Shown piece by piece: positions 1 through 7,513 of a stretch of 18,450 bases of DNA; position 1 is the first letter of the stretch; every line of letters starts with the position of its first letter. This DNA is from Carnobacterium_A sp036639135 (lineage in GTDB: Bacteria; Bacillota; Bacilli; Lactobacillales; Carnobacteriaceae). The DNA lies in the NCBI GenBank assembly GCA_036639135.1, contig JAVWJE010000036.1, positions 1 through 18,450 on the forward strand, in the 5' to 3' direction. Below the pieces are notes generated by a model that saw only the letters and a program-made list of their open reading frames with translations, was not told where the DNA came from and did not search any database. The translations under genes and the position numbers were made by a program.

Positions 1-55
<55 letters not shown>

Positions 56-78
56 TAAAATTGAATGAGGTGAAAGGA

Positions 79-420
79 TTGGCATTTGAAAAGACAGCAA
101 CACTTCAAGGATCAAATGACGTATACACACTTAGTCCTAACTTGAAAAAATATACGTTGAGAGATAATGCTTTTGAGGAATTAAAGACAGGTAATTTTCA
201 ATATGTTCGTACATTAACTGGTGATTTTATAGCTAATCAAGAAGTGAAGTTGAAGATTGTCATCTCCAATGATTTAACTAAATTAAAAATAGCAACGACG
301 ACTATGAATGGTCTAAGAGCAATCCCTATTTATAAAGGTGATGCATTTAAAGAAATATGCGAAAAATATAAATTTATTATGCAAGAGTTTGTAAAGCAGG
401 GCATCTTTGAAAAGAAATAA
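79..420 (+). CDS. DUF1831 family protein (113 aa), start TTG
   Basis: This is a small soluble protein with no membrane segment or signal peptide. From the preferred start it begins MAFEKTATLQG and continues with SPNLKKYTLRDN, a pattern I associate with DUF1831 of Lactobacillales. Its biochemical role is unknown. In that order it usually sits between a cysteine desulfurase gene and mnmA, which suggests a link to sulfur transfer or tRNA thiolation; mnmA does follow here, while the upstream gene lies outside the window. I chose TTG at 79 because a GAGGTG ribosome binding site (67-72) lies 6 nt before it. An upstream in-frame TTG at 61 would add six residues encoded by that binding site. A terminator follows the stop codon. 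The family call is from memory of sequence style and context, without a search. Confidence 0.75.
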   Translation: MAFEKTATLQGSNDVYTLSPNLKKYTLRDNAFEELKTGNFQYVRTLTGDFIANQEVKLKIVISNDLTKLKIATTTMNGLRAIPIYKGDAFKEICEKYKFIMQEFVKQGIFEKK

Positions 421-430
421 GCTAAATGAT

Positions 431-473
431 AGAAAGTATAAAATAGGATTTTTTCTTATTTTATACTTTTTTT
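431..473 (+). terminator. Rho-independent terminator after DUF1831
   Basis: A perfect 13-bp stem pairs 433-445 (AAAGTATAAAATA) with 457-469. A GG/CT extension lies inside, and the stem is followed by a T tract (467-473). The A-rich 5' flank would also let it work, less well, on the minus strand. Confidence 0.85.
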
Positions 474-499
474 ATAGATAAATGACAAGCTAACTATTC

Positions 500-527
500 T
501 TGCTTTCTTTGAAAAAGTTAGTATAAT
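500..527 (+). promoter_or_regulatory. Sigma-A promoter of mnmA
   Basis: TTGCTT (500-505) and TATAAT (522-527) are separated by 16 nt. Transcription would start near 533, giving a leader of about 66 nt before mnmA. The DUF1831 terminator lies just upstream, so mnmA probably has its own transcript. Confidence 0.65.
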
Positions 528-551
528 GAACTAGACTGAAAAGATACGACC

Positions 552-585
552 TTCAAATCGTTAAGATTTTCAGAATCTATTTGAA
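552..585 (+). promoter_or_regulatory. Stem-loop in the mnmA 5' leader
   Basis: TTCAAAT (552-558) pairs perfectly with ATTTGAA (579-585). Inside it AGATT (564-568) pairs with AATCT (574-578), closing a 5-nt loop, with a 5-nt bulge on the 5' side. No T run follows, so this is not a terminator. The structure ends just before the weak GGTG ribosome binding site of mnmA (about 590-593), where it could influence translation or RNA stability. A function is not established. Confidence 0.5.
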
Positions 586-599
586 ATGATGGTGTAAGT

Positions 600-1724
600 A
601 TGAAAGATAATAGCAACACACGTGTTGTAGTAGGAATGAGTGGTGGAGTTGATTCATCTGTCACAGCTTTATTGCTAAAACAACAAGGTTACGATGTAGT
701 AGGAATTTTTATGAAAAATTGGGATGATACGGATGAGTTCGGAGTGTGTACAGCTACGGAAGATTATAATGACGTCGCGCTAGTTGCAAATCAAATTGGT
801 ATTCCTTATTATTCAATAAATTTTGAAAAAGAATACTGGGATAAAGTATTCCAGTATTTCTTAGATGAATATAAAAAAGGACGAACACCTAATCCTGATG
901 TGATGTGTAATAAAGAAATCAAATTTAAAGCTTTTTTAGACTATGCTATCGAGTTAGGAGCAGATTATGTTGCTACAGGTCATTACGCTCAAGTAGAACG
1001 AGATGAGAATGGTGTGGCTCACATGCTACGAGGAGTCGATAATAACAAGGATCAGACTTACTTTTTAAATCAATTATCACAAGAGCAACTAGCTAAAACA
1101 TTGTTCCCATTAGGTCATATGGAAAAAAGTGAAGTACGAAAAATTGCGGAAGAAGCAAACTTAGCAACAGCAAAGAAAAAAGATTCTACTGGTGTTTGCT
1201 TTATTGGCGAAAGAGACTTTAAAAAATTTCTGATGAATTATTTACCAGCACAACCTGGTAAAATGATGACGCCAGATGGTGAAGTTAAAGGAACACATGA
1301 TGGTTTGATGTATTATACGATAGGTCAAAGACAAGGATTAGGAATTGGTGGAGGCGGAAAATCTAGTGAACCTTGGTTTGTTATTGGGAAAGACTTAAAA
1401 ACAAATACATTGTTTGTAGGTCAAGGATTTCACCATGAATGGCTGTATGCTGATCATCTAGATGCTACCGATATCCATTTTACTACCGAAGAAATAAAAT
1501 CAACTACATTTAGATGTACAGCTAAATTTCGCTATAGACAAGCAGATACAGCTGTTACAGTTCATTTGAATGAAGATAAAACAACAGCTAGAGTTGAATT
1601 TGACGAACCTGTCCGTGCTATTACGCCTGGGCAAGCCGTTGTTTTTTATAAAGATATGGAATGTTTAGGTGGCGGAACAATTGATGCTGCTTACAATGAA
1701 ACAAGAGAGTTGCAATACGTTTAA
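600..1724 (+). CDS. mnmA: tRNA-specific 2-thiouridylase MnmA
   Basis: The enzyme adds the 2-thio group to the wobble uridine (U34) of tRNAs for Lys, Glu and Gln in the cytoplasm, using ATP and sulfur passed from a cysteine desulfurase. The 374-aa length is usual for the family. The N-terminal PP-loop reads GMSGGVDSS (residues 12-20). The two catalytic cysteines are visible: Cys103 in NPDVMCNKE and Cys200 in STGVCFIGERDF, matching Cys102 and Cys199 of the E. coli enzyme. A central YTIGQRQGLGIGG segment and a C-terminal beta domain with RCTAKFRYRQ complete the fold. The ribosome binding site is weak (GGTG near 590) and lies just after a stem-loop. The gene has its own promoter and terminator and appears monocistronic. 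DUF1831 upstream fits the common sulfur-relay neighbourhood. Confidence 0.97.
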   Translation: MKDNSNTRVVVGMSGGVDSSVTALLLKQQGYDVVGIFMKNWDDTDEFGVCTATEDYNDVALVANQIGIPYYSINFEKEYWDKVFQYFLDEYKKGRTPNPDVMCNKEIKFKAFLDYAIELGADYVATGHYAQVERDENGVAHMLRGVDNNKDQTYFLNQLSQEQLAKTLFPLGHMEKSEVRKIAEEANLATAKKKDSTGVCFIGERDFKKFLMNYLPAQPGKMMTPDGEVKGTHDGLMYYTIGQRQGLGIGGGGKSSEPWFVIGKDLKTNTLFVGQGFHHEWLYADHLDATDIHFTTEEIKSTTFRCTAKFRYRQADTAVTVHLNEDKTTARVEFDEPVRAITPGQAVVFYKDMECLGGGTIDAAYNETRELQYV

Positions 1725-1730
1725 TCATTT

Positions 1731-1768
1731 AAGAAGACAGGAATATTATTATCCTGTCTTCTTTTCTA
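1731..1768 (+). terminator. Rho-independent terminator of mnmA
   Basis: A perfect 12-bp stem pairs AAGAAGACAGGA (1731-1742) with 1752-1763. The loop is 9 nt, followed by the T-rich TTTTCTATTTTT tail. It begins 6 nt after the mnmA stop codon. Confidence 0.9.
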
Positions 1769-1771
1769 TTT

Positions 1772-1798
1772 TTGAAAAACTGAAGAGCTAGTTATACA
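1772..1798 (+). promoter_or_regulatory. Possible promoter of the TPR-recD2 pair
   Basis: TTGAAA (1772-1777) is followed after 15 nt by TATACA (1793-1798). The spacing is short, and TAAAAT at 1822-1827 is a competing -10 candidate without a clear -35. Some promoter is expected because a terminator closes mnmA upstream. Confidence 0.35.
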
Positions 1799-1854
1799 TA
1801 GAAAAATATGTTTGTTTGGTGTAAAATAGTAAGAGTTGTAAAGGAGTGAGCAGA

Positions 1855-2583
1855 ATGAACAAAAATCATCATGCTTTTCAGTTATGGGAAAATGGTCAAT
1901 TGAATGAAGCTGTTCAATTATTATTTGAAGAGATTGATAGAAATGAAGAGAATCGTGATAGTTACTGTAATTTAGCCAGTATTTTGATTCTAGCTAAACG
2001 ATATGATGATGCTCATGCTGTTTTAGAAACAGCTCTTAAAAAATATCAAAATCATGCAGATTTACTTTATACATTTGGAAATTTATATTATCATAAAAAT
2101 AATCCTATAAAAGCTTTAGAGTATTATAATCAAGTTTTTAATGGAAATGAAAAAAACTTGAAGAATGATGCAACTATTATGATAGGTCAATGTCATTTAT
2201 TGTTAAATGAACCAAAAAAAGCAATGGTCTATTTATTAACAGCATATGAAAATGATGAAAACGATACATCACTAAATACTTTATTAGGTGATTGTATGAT
2301 GCAAACAAATCATTTTAAAGAAGCGAAAAATTATTTCATGAAAGCTTTGGAACAATCACCTGATAATGATGAAGTTTTATTTAAAAGAGGACTAGTTGGA
2401 GCTGCTTTAAAAGAAAAGCCCATGATATTCAATGATTTTTTTGAAAAGTCAAAGAAACTTAACCCTGAAAAATTTATAAAAAGACTTCACCAACTAAAAG
2501 ATAGCGAGGCATTTGTGAGTAGCCAACAAAAAAGTGAGCAAGCACCAAAAAAAAATGAACTAAATGATAGAAAGGATGAATAA
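1855..2583 (+). CDS. Tetratricopeptide repeat protein (242 aa)
   Basis: The protein is nearly all helical repeats of TPR type. Examples are DSYCNLASILILAKRYDDAHAVLETAL, split here as DSYCNLASILIL plus the following helix, and LLYTFGNLYYHKNNPIKALE, within roughly residues 35-105. Further repeats run to about residue 185. The tail after about residue 215 is charged and probably disordered (many K, Q, E). TPR arrays bind partner proteins; no enzymatic motif is seen. The ATG at 1855 is chosen because AAGGAG (1841-1846) lies 8 nt upstream; a GTG at 1846 overlaps that site. The stop is 2 nt before the recD2 start, so the two are almost certainly co-transcribed. A TPR gene before recD2 is a recurring arrangement in Firmicutes, but its specific role is not known to me. 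Confidence 0.9.
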   Translation: MNKNHHAFQLWENGQLNEAVQLLFEEIDRNEENRDSYCNLASILILAKRYDDAHAVLETALKKYQNHADLLYTFGNLYYHKNNPIKALEYYNQVFNGNEKNLKNDATIMIGQCHLLLNEPKKAMVYLLTAYENDENDTSLNTLLGDCMMQTNHFKEAKNYFMKALEQSPDNDEVLFKRGLVGAALKEKPMIFNDFFEKSKKLNPEKFIKRLHQLKDSEAFVSSQQKSEQAPKKNELNDRKDE

Positions 2584-2585
2584 AA

Positions 2586-5078
2586 ATGGCTGAACAAGAA
2601 AATTTAGACTTTTTTTCAGCGGAAGAACCATACATAGTGGGACAAACCGTAGCCATATTTTATCAAAATCCAACTAATTTTTATAAAGTTTTGTTAATAA
2701 GAGTAACAGAAACAAATACAAATTATGACGATAAAGAAATCGTGGTTACTGGTAGCTTCGGTCAAGTTCAAGAAGAAGAAACCTACCGATTTTATGGAAA
2801 AGTAACAGAGCATCCAAAATTTGGTGTTCAGTTTAATGCTCATCGCTATAAACAAGAAAAGCCAACTTCAGCTGTGGGAGTGATAAACTATCTTTCGAGT
2901 GATAAATTTCCTGGAATTGGTAAAAAGACAGCAGAAAATATTGTGAAAGTTTTGGGAGAAGAGGCTATCGATCGTATTAGTAATGATCCAACTGTTTTAC
3001 AAGAAGTTACTGGGTTGAATGATAAGAAAAGAGCTATTTTAGCTCAAACCATTCAAGCAAGTGATGGAATGGAAAAAATAATTATTGGGTTAAATGATTA
3101 TGGATTTGGTAGCCAGCTAGCGTACAATATTTATAAAATGTATCAAGATGAAACACTTGAAATTATCCAAGAAAATCCTTATCAATTAGTGCAAGATATT
3201 GAAAATATTGGTTTTAAAAAAGCTGATGCTATTGCTGAACAGCTCGGTTTTGCTGCTGATTCACCTGCACGCTTACAAGCTGCTGTTTTTTATGCTTTAA
3301 ATGAATTATGTTTGAGTCAAGGGAATACGTACACTTTAGCAGGACCGTTATTAGAAGAAAGCTTAAAAGTTCTAGAATCGAGTCGCTCTTTCATTATTGA
3401 GCCGGATGCAGTAGCCTTAGAATTAGTTCATCTAGTTGAAGAAAATAAAATTATTGAAGATAATAAAAAAATATACATTAAATCTTTGTATGCCTCAGAG
3501 TGGGGAATAGCTTCATCAATTAAACGATTAATGGATCGTAAAAAAATAAGTTACAATGGACATGATATACTAAAAGAAATAAGGAAATTAGAAAAAAGAT
3601 TGGCTATTTCTTATGGTAAGTCTCAGTTGAAAGCCATAGAAGAAGCCATGTTATCTCCAATGTTTATTCTGACAGGTGGACCAGGTACAGGGAAAACAAC
3701 AGTTTTAAATGGAATAGTTTCATTGTTCGCAGAACTAAATGGACTTTCTTTAGACCTGAATGATTACACAGACAAAGCTTTTCCTATCTTACTTGCCGCA
3801 CCTACAGGAAGAGCTGCGAAAAGGATGAATGAAACAACTGGATTACCAAGTAGTACTATTCACCGACTTCTAGGATTGAATGGAAGAGAAGGCAACAATG
3901 AAGAGCAACAATCTGACCGCGAGTTAGAAGGTGGTTTATTAATTATTGATGAAATGTCAATGGTAGATACTTGGTTAGCCAATCAGCTTTTACGGGCAGT
4001 TCCTAAAAATATGCAGGTTTTATTGGTAGGAGATAAGAATCAGTTGCCTTCTGTAGGCCCAGGTCAGATTCTGCATGATTTAATCGATACAAAATTAATT
4101 TTAAGTATGGAGCTAAGTGAAATTTATCGTCAAGAAGATGGTTCTTCTATTATCCCTTTAGCACATGAAATTAAAGATGGAAAGTTGCCAGCAGACTTTA
4201 CACAAAATAAAAAAGATCGGTCGCTGATTACATGTAATGCTTATCAAATCGAAGAAGTTATTCGCCAAGTTGTCACTAAAGCTAAATTAAAAGGATACAC
4301 TAAACAAGATATGCAAGTTTTAGCACCAATGTACCGTGGACCAGCCGGAATCGATGCATTAAATAAAATGATGCAAGAAATTCTTAATCCAAATGATACA
4401 AGAAGACGAAAAGAAGTAAAATTTAATGAAAAAGTTTATCGAATTGGAGATAAAATACTACAATTAGTAAACAATCCTGAATTAAATGTATTTAATGGGG
4501 ATATGGGCGAAATAACAAGTATTTCATATGCAAAAGAAACAGAAGATAAAGTAGACGAATTAGTCATTCAATTTGATGCAAATGAAGTCACTTATAAAAG
4601 AAATGAATGGAATAAAATAACTCTCGCTTATTGTTGCTCTATTCATAAGTCTCAAGGTAGTGAGTTTAAGATGGTCATTCTACCGATGGTGCATAATTAT
4701 GGAAGAATGCTCAGGCGAGATTTATTGTATACAGCTATAACAAGAAGTAGCGAATTATTGATTTTATGTGGTGAAATTAGTGCCTTTCAAGAGAGTGTAG
4801 AGAAATCTTCAGCAACAAGATTAACAACACTAAAAGAGCGGTTGTGGGATAATGATGTTGTTCTTCTAGAAGAAAGAAAAGATAGTCAAAAAGATAAGAC
4901 AACCGAAGTGGTAGCCATTAAAGAAAAAACTTCTCCAAAAATTTCTGGAAAAGAAATTTCATTATTTGAAGAAGCAGAAGTAACGGAAAATAAACTAAAA
5001 CCATATCGACTAACCATAGATATGATAAGGGAAAACACAATTAATCCAATGATAGGTATGGAAGGGATAACTCCTTAG
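2586..5078 (+). CDS. recD2: ATP-dependent DNA helicase RecD2 (830 aa)
   Basis: This is an SF1B 5'-3' DNA helicase of the RecD2 (YrrC) type, which acts without RecBC and contributes to DNA repair and replication-fork upkeep. The N-terminal OB-like part (residues 10-95) precedes a helix-hairpin-helix region with FPGIGKKTAENI near residue 105. Walker A is GGPGTGKTT at residues 364-372 (Lys370). Walker B is LLIIDEMSMVD with Asp455-Glu456. Motif Q-like and GDKNQLPSVGPG segments follow. CCSIHKSQGSEF near residue 690 and YTAITR at 715-720 (Arg720) are late helicase motifs. The length and order match the family; the C-terminal 90 residues are charged and variable. AAAGGATGA (2571-2579) serves as ribosome binding site. 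The gene ends 19 nt before the oppositely oriented lipid-kinase gene, and I see no clear terminator there. Confidence 0.95.
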   Translation: MAEQENLDFFSAEEPYIVGQTVAIFYQNPTNFYKVLLIRVTETNTNYDDKEIVVTGSFGQVQEEETYRFYGKVTEHPKFGVQFNAHRYKQEKPTSAVGVINYLSSDKFPGIGKKTAENIVKVLGEEAIDRISNDPTVLQEVTGLNDKKRAILAQTIQASDGMEKIIIGLNDYGFGSQLAYNIYKMYQDETLEIIQENPYQLVQDIENIGFKKADAIAEQLGFAADSPARLQAAVFYALNELCLSQGNTYTLAGPLLEESLKVLESSRSFIIEPDAVALELVHLVEENKIIEDNKKIYIKSLYASEWGIASSIKRLMDRKKISYNGHDILKEIRKLEKRLAISYGKSQLKAIEEAMLSPMFILTGGPGTGKTTVLNGIVSLFAELNGLSLDLNDYTDKAFPILLAAPTGRAAKRMNETTGLPSSTIHRLLGLNGREGNNEEQQSDRELEGGLLIIDEMSMVDTWLANQLLRAVPKNMQVLLVGDKNQLPSVGPGQILHDLIDTKLILSMELSEIYRQEDGSSIIPLAHEIKDGKLPADFTQNKKDRSLITCNAYQIEEVIRQVVTKAKLKGYTKQDMQVLAPMYRGPAGIDALNKMMQEILNPNDTRRRKEVKFNEKVYRIGDKILQLVNNPELNVFNGDMGEITSISYAKETEDKVDELVIQFDANEVTYKRNEWNKITLAYCCSIHKSQGSEFKMVILPMVHNYGRMLRRDLLYTAITRSSELLILCGEISAFQESVEKSSATRLTTLKERLWDNDVVLLEERKDSQKDKTTEVVAIKEKTSPKISGKEISLFEEAEVTENKLKPYRLTIDMIRENTINPMIGMEGITP

Positions 5079-5097
5079 TTATTTAATATATTAACGA

Positions 5098-6051
5098 TTA
5101 TAACCAAAAATAACGAGTAGAGGATTGAATCGATAAATCCATGGATTTATTTCCTAAAAATTCTCCATCTGCTTGGACATCCTCTAGCTGATTAGAGAGA
5201 ATCTGGATATGAGAGCCTTGAAAATAATGAACGTCTTTGTGGTTTAAATGACGACCACCGTTTAACATTAAGATAAAAAGAAAAATAATTTTAAAAACAG
5301 AAACTTTTTGCAAAACAATTAAATCGATGTAATTGTCATATGGTGATGATTTTGGAGATATCCTAATCCCACCACCAAAATAAGGGTGATTATTAACAGT
5401 AACTAAAAAAGCTTTAGGAAACAGTTTAGTGATATTATCTATCTTTATTTCTATCGGAAAACCTTTTTGTTTAAATAAGGCAATTACTAAAGAAATTAAG
5501 TACGTCAAAGATCCTAATTTGATCGTATTTAGTTTCTTTTTTATGGTTGATAAATTTGCGTATTTAACAGTTGCAGCATCAAAACCAATTCCAATATTGT
5601 TTACTGCATAACCTGTTTCATTTAAAATGTTTTCATGAAAGTGAAGAATGTTTATTTCTTTAGGTTCTTTGCTGTTTAATATCTGCTCCAAAGCTTCAGC
5701 TATATTTTTTGAAATGCCTAATCCTTTTGCAAAGTCGTTTCCTGATCCAGCCGGGATATAAGCTAAAGGAATATGCTTTTGTTCTTCTCCAAGTCCTAGA
5801 AAAGCCTCATGTAAGGTTCCATCTCCGCCTATGATAAGGAGTAAATGCTTCTTTTTAGTTAGATTTATAGTTGTACTTTTTGAAAGATTTTTAGCTAGTT
5901 GTATAGTGTGACCTGCATATTGAGAAGGATATAAATTAAAAACAATATTTTTTTCATTTAACAATTTGATTAGTGTGGTGGAAACTTTTTTTCCATTACC
6001 CGAACCAGCGAGTTCGTTAACAATAATATGAAATGTAGTTGAGCTTATCAT
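5098..6051 (-). CDS. Diacylglycerol kinase family lipid kinase (317 aa)
   Basis: The protein belongs to the DgkB/YegS-type lipid kinases, which phosphorylate diacylglycerol or related lipids at the membrane with ATP. Visible family motifs are NELAGSGNGKK (residues 12-22), IIGGDGTLHEAF (73-84, the nucleotide-binding GGDGT loop) and YIPAGSGNDFAKG (98-110). Later come GFDAATV and GGGIRISP, and a C-terminal beta domain ending near VQADGEFLG. I chose ATG at 6051 because AAAGGAGT lies just upstream on the minus strand and the family starts at this point. A longer reading from 6141 would add 30 hydrophobic residues without a binding site. The gene is alone on the minus strand, convergent with recD2 and divergent from yitT. 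Whether it is the main DgkB or a paralogue with another lipid substrate cannot be told. Confidence 0.88.
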   Translation of the reverse strand: MISSTTFHIIVNELAGSGNGKKVSTTLIKLLNEKNIVFNLYPSQYAGHTIQLAKNLSKSTTINLTKKKHLLLIIGGDGTLHEAFLGLGEEQKHIPLAYIPAGSGNDFAKGLGISKNIAEALEQILNSKEPKEINILHFHENILNETGYAVNNIGIGFDAATVKYANLSTIKKKLNTIKLGSLTYLISLVIALFKQKGFPIEIKIDNITKLFPKAFLVTVNNHPYFGGGIRISPKSSPYDNYIDLIVLQKVSVFKIIFLFILMLNGGRHLNHKDVHYFQGSHIQILSNQLEDVQADGEFLGNKSMDLSIQSSTRYFWL

Positions 6052-6174
6052 GAATACTCCTTTAAAAAAATGATGGTTAAGTATAAATAAAGTATAAACG
6101 AAATGAAATATAAAGTAAGGGAAAATAATGAAATAGTTCATTTTAAAAAAAGTTCAATTAATTTTTTAAAAATA

Positions 6175-6204
6175 TAGTTTAAAAGGCTAATTTAATGATA
6201 GAAT
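6175..6204 (+). promoter_or_regulatory. Possible yitT promoter
   Basis: TAGTTT (6175-6180) and TAGAAT (6199-6204) are 18 nt apart, in the divergent interval between the lipid kinase and yitT genes. The -35 is a poor match, so this is a weak call. Confidence 0.3.
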
Positions 6205-6244
6205 AGGCTGTAGTTTGCAAAGTTTAAAGAAAAAGGTGTATATA

Positions 6245-7126
6245 GTGAGAAAAAAATTTAAAAAAGATCAATTTCCTTTACAAATAATCGATATCTTCTT
6301 TATTGTTGTTGGTTGTTTTATCGCTGCAATTTCATTCAATATATTTCTTTTGCCAAATTTTATTGTATCAGGTGGCATTAGTGGATTAAGTACAGTTTTG
6401 AATAGTTTATACCAATGGGACCCATCCATTGTACAATTTGCATTTAATATCCCTTTGATAGCCTTGTGTTTTATTGCTTTGGGTAAAGAGGCAGGATTTA
6501 AAACAATTCTAGGTGGTTTAATTTTACCAGCATTTATTGGTTTATTACATTTTATGGAGCCATTAACAATGAATCCACTATTAGCTGCAATATTTGGAGG
6601 AATCACGACTGGGATGGGGTTAGGACTAGTTTTTAAAGCTAAAGGATCTACAGGCGGGACAAGTATTATCGCCCAAATTATCCATGTTTACTTAAAATTA
6701 CCTTTGGGAACAAGTGTAGCTTTAATAGACGGTCTTGTTATCTTTATTGCTTTAGTGGCATTTGATGTAGAGGTTATTATGTATTCAATGATCTCGTTGT
6801 TTGTTATTAGCCGAACAATCGATATTATCCAAGTTGGGTTTAATAGATCTAAGAATGTGATGATTATTTCAGATCAGGCTAGCGAAATTAGAGATGCTAT
6901 TTATCAAAATATAAATAGAGGCGTGACGAATTTAAGAATTACTGGTGGATACGGAAATAACAAAAAAGAAATGCTTATGTGCGTAATTGGCGAGCAAGAG
7001 TTTACTTACTTAAGAGAAACTATATTAGAAGTAGATCCCGATGCATTTGTTGTAGTAATGAGTGCCAGCGAAGTTTGGGGAAAAGGATTTACATTAGCTA
7101 AGGATTCTACAACTGAGTATTTATAA
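6245..7126 (+). CDS. YitT family membrane protein (DUF161/DUF2179)
   Basis: An integral membrane protein of about 293 aa. The N-terminal two thirds holds about five hydrophobic segments: IIDIFFIVVGCFIAAISF near residues 14-31, then others near 67-80, 88-104, 113-130 and 155-185. The conserved FIVSGGISGLS and GSTGGTS stretches are typical of the YitT_membrane domain. The last 85 residues form a soluble DUF2179 domain (RGVTNLRITGGYG to VVVMSASEVWGKGF). The molecular function is unknown. I prefer GTG at 6245, where AAAGGTG (6232-6238) sits 6 nt upstream. A TTG at 6215 would add ten residues but has only a weak site. A terminator follows the stop, so it is probably monocistronic. Confidence 0.88.
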   Translation: MRKKFKKDQFPLQIIDIFFIVVGCFIAAISFNIFLLPNFIVSGGISGLSTVLNSLYQWDPSIVQFAFNIPLIALCFIALGKEAGFKTILGGLILPAFIGLLHFMEPLTMNPLLAAIFGGITTGMGLGLVFKAKGSTGGTSIIAQIIHVYLKLPLGTSVALIDGLVIFIALVAFDVEVIMYSMISLFVISRTIDIIQVGFNRSKNVMIISDQASEIRDAIYQNINRGVTNLRITGGYGNNKKEMLMCVIGEQEFTYLRETILEVDPDAFVVVMSASEVWGKGFTLAKDSTTEYL

Positions 7127-7142
7127 GAATGTATATATTAAA

Positions 7143-7197
7143 GTCGGATGCTCCTAGATTAATTGATTTTTATGGGTATTCGACCTTTTGTTTTTTA
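7143..7197 (+). terminator. Rho-independent terminator of yitT
   Basis: An 11-bp stem pairs 7143-7153 (GTCGGATGCTC) with 7174-7184, including a few G-U pairs, and is followed by CTTTTGTTTTTT. The T tract runs directly into the -35 element of the alaS promoter. Confidence 0.8.
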
Positions 7198-7226
7198 TTG
7201 ACTTTTAGCTGAAGTTCTCCTATAAT
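7198..7226 (+). promoter_or_regulatory. Strong sigma-A promoter of alaS
   Basis: TTGACT (7198-7203) and TATAAT (7221-7226) are separated by exactly 17 nt. Transcription would begin near 7233, at the 5' end of the T-box leader. Confidence 0.9.
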
Positions 7227-7232
7227 TTAAAT

Positions 7233-7470
7233 CGATAGTGAAAGAGGATATATTTTTTTGTTTTTTACCTTTAGAGAAGTTTTCCAAGGCTGAAAGAAGA
7301 CTGGTAAATTAAAGGAATGCTCCCTTTTTTAACAATATAGTAGAAATACTATCGTTTCTCGCGTTATAGAGACTTAAGAGGTAATGAATACGTCAAATGA
7401 CATCATTGCAAACAAGGTGGTACCGCGCTTACATCGTCCTTGTCTAGCAATAGTGTCGTTTGGTTTTTTT
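7233..7470 (+). promoter_or_regulatory. Alanine T-box riboswitch leader of alaS
   Basis: The leader senses uncharged tRNA-Ala and lets transcription of alaS proceed when alanyl-tRNA is scarce. Stem I can be drawn directly. The base pairs 7241-7247 with 7323-7329, the middle stem pairs TTTACC (7264-7269) with 7303-7308, and the top stem pairs 7278-7284 with 7296-7302. The conserved AGAGA bulge is at 7273-7277 and a GNUG-type loop sequence (GCTG) at 7289-7292. The likely specifier codon is GCT (Ala, 7319-7321), after GAAT. A small hairpin ATAGTA-GAAA-TACTAT follows (7337-7352). The T-box core is AACAAGGTGGTACCGCG (7411-7427). Its TGGT (7418-7421) would pair with the tRNA 3' end, and the fourth base T suits the A discriminator of tRNA-Ala. 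Antiterminator pairs are 7412-7417 with 7438-7443 and GCG with CGT. A T tract ends near 7470. The terminator part is unusual; see findings. Confidence 0.92.
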
Positions 7471-7513
7471 TATACACTTTTTTAAAATAAAGAATTTGAA
7501 GGGAAGAAATAGA

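Noticed and set aside
61..78. Earlier TTG start for the DUF1831 protein
   Set aside because: The added codons are made of the GAGGTGAAAGG ribosome binding site, which is well placed for TTG at 79.
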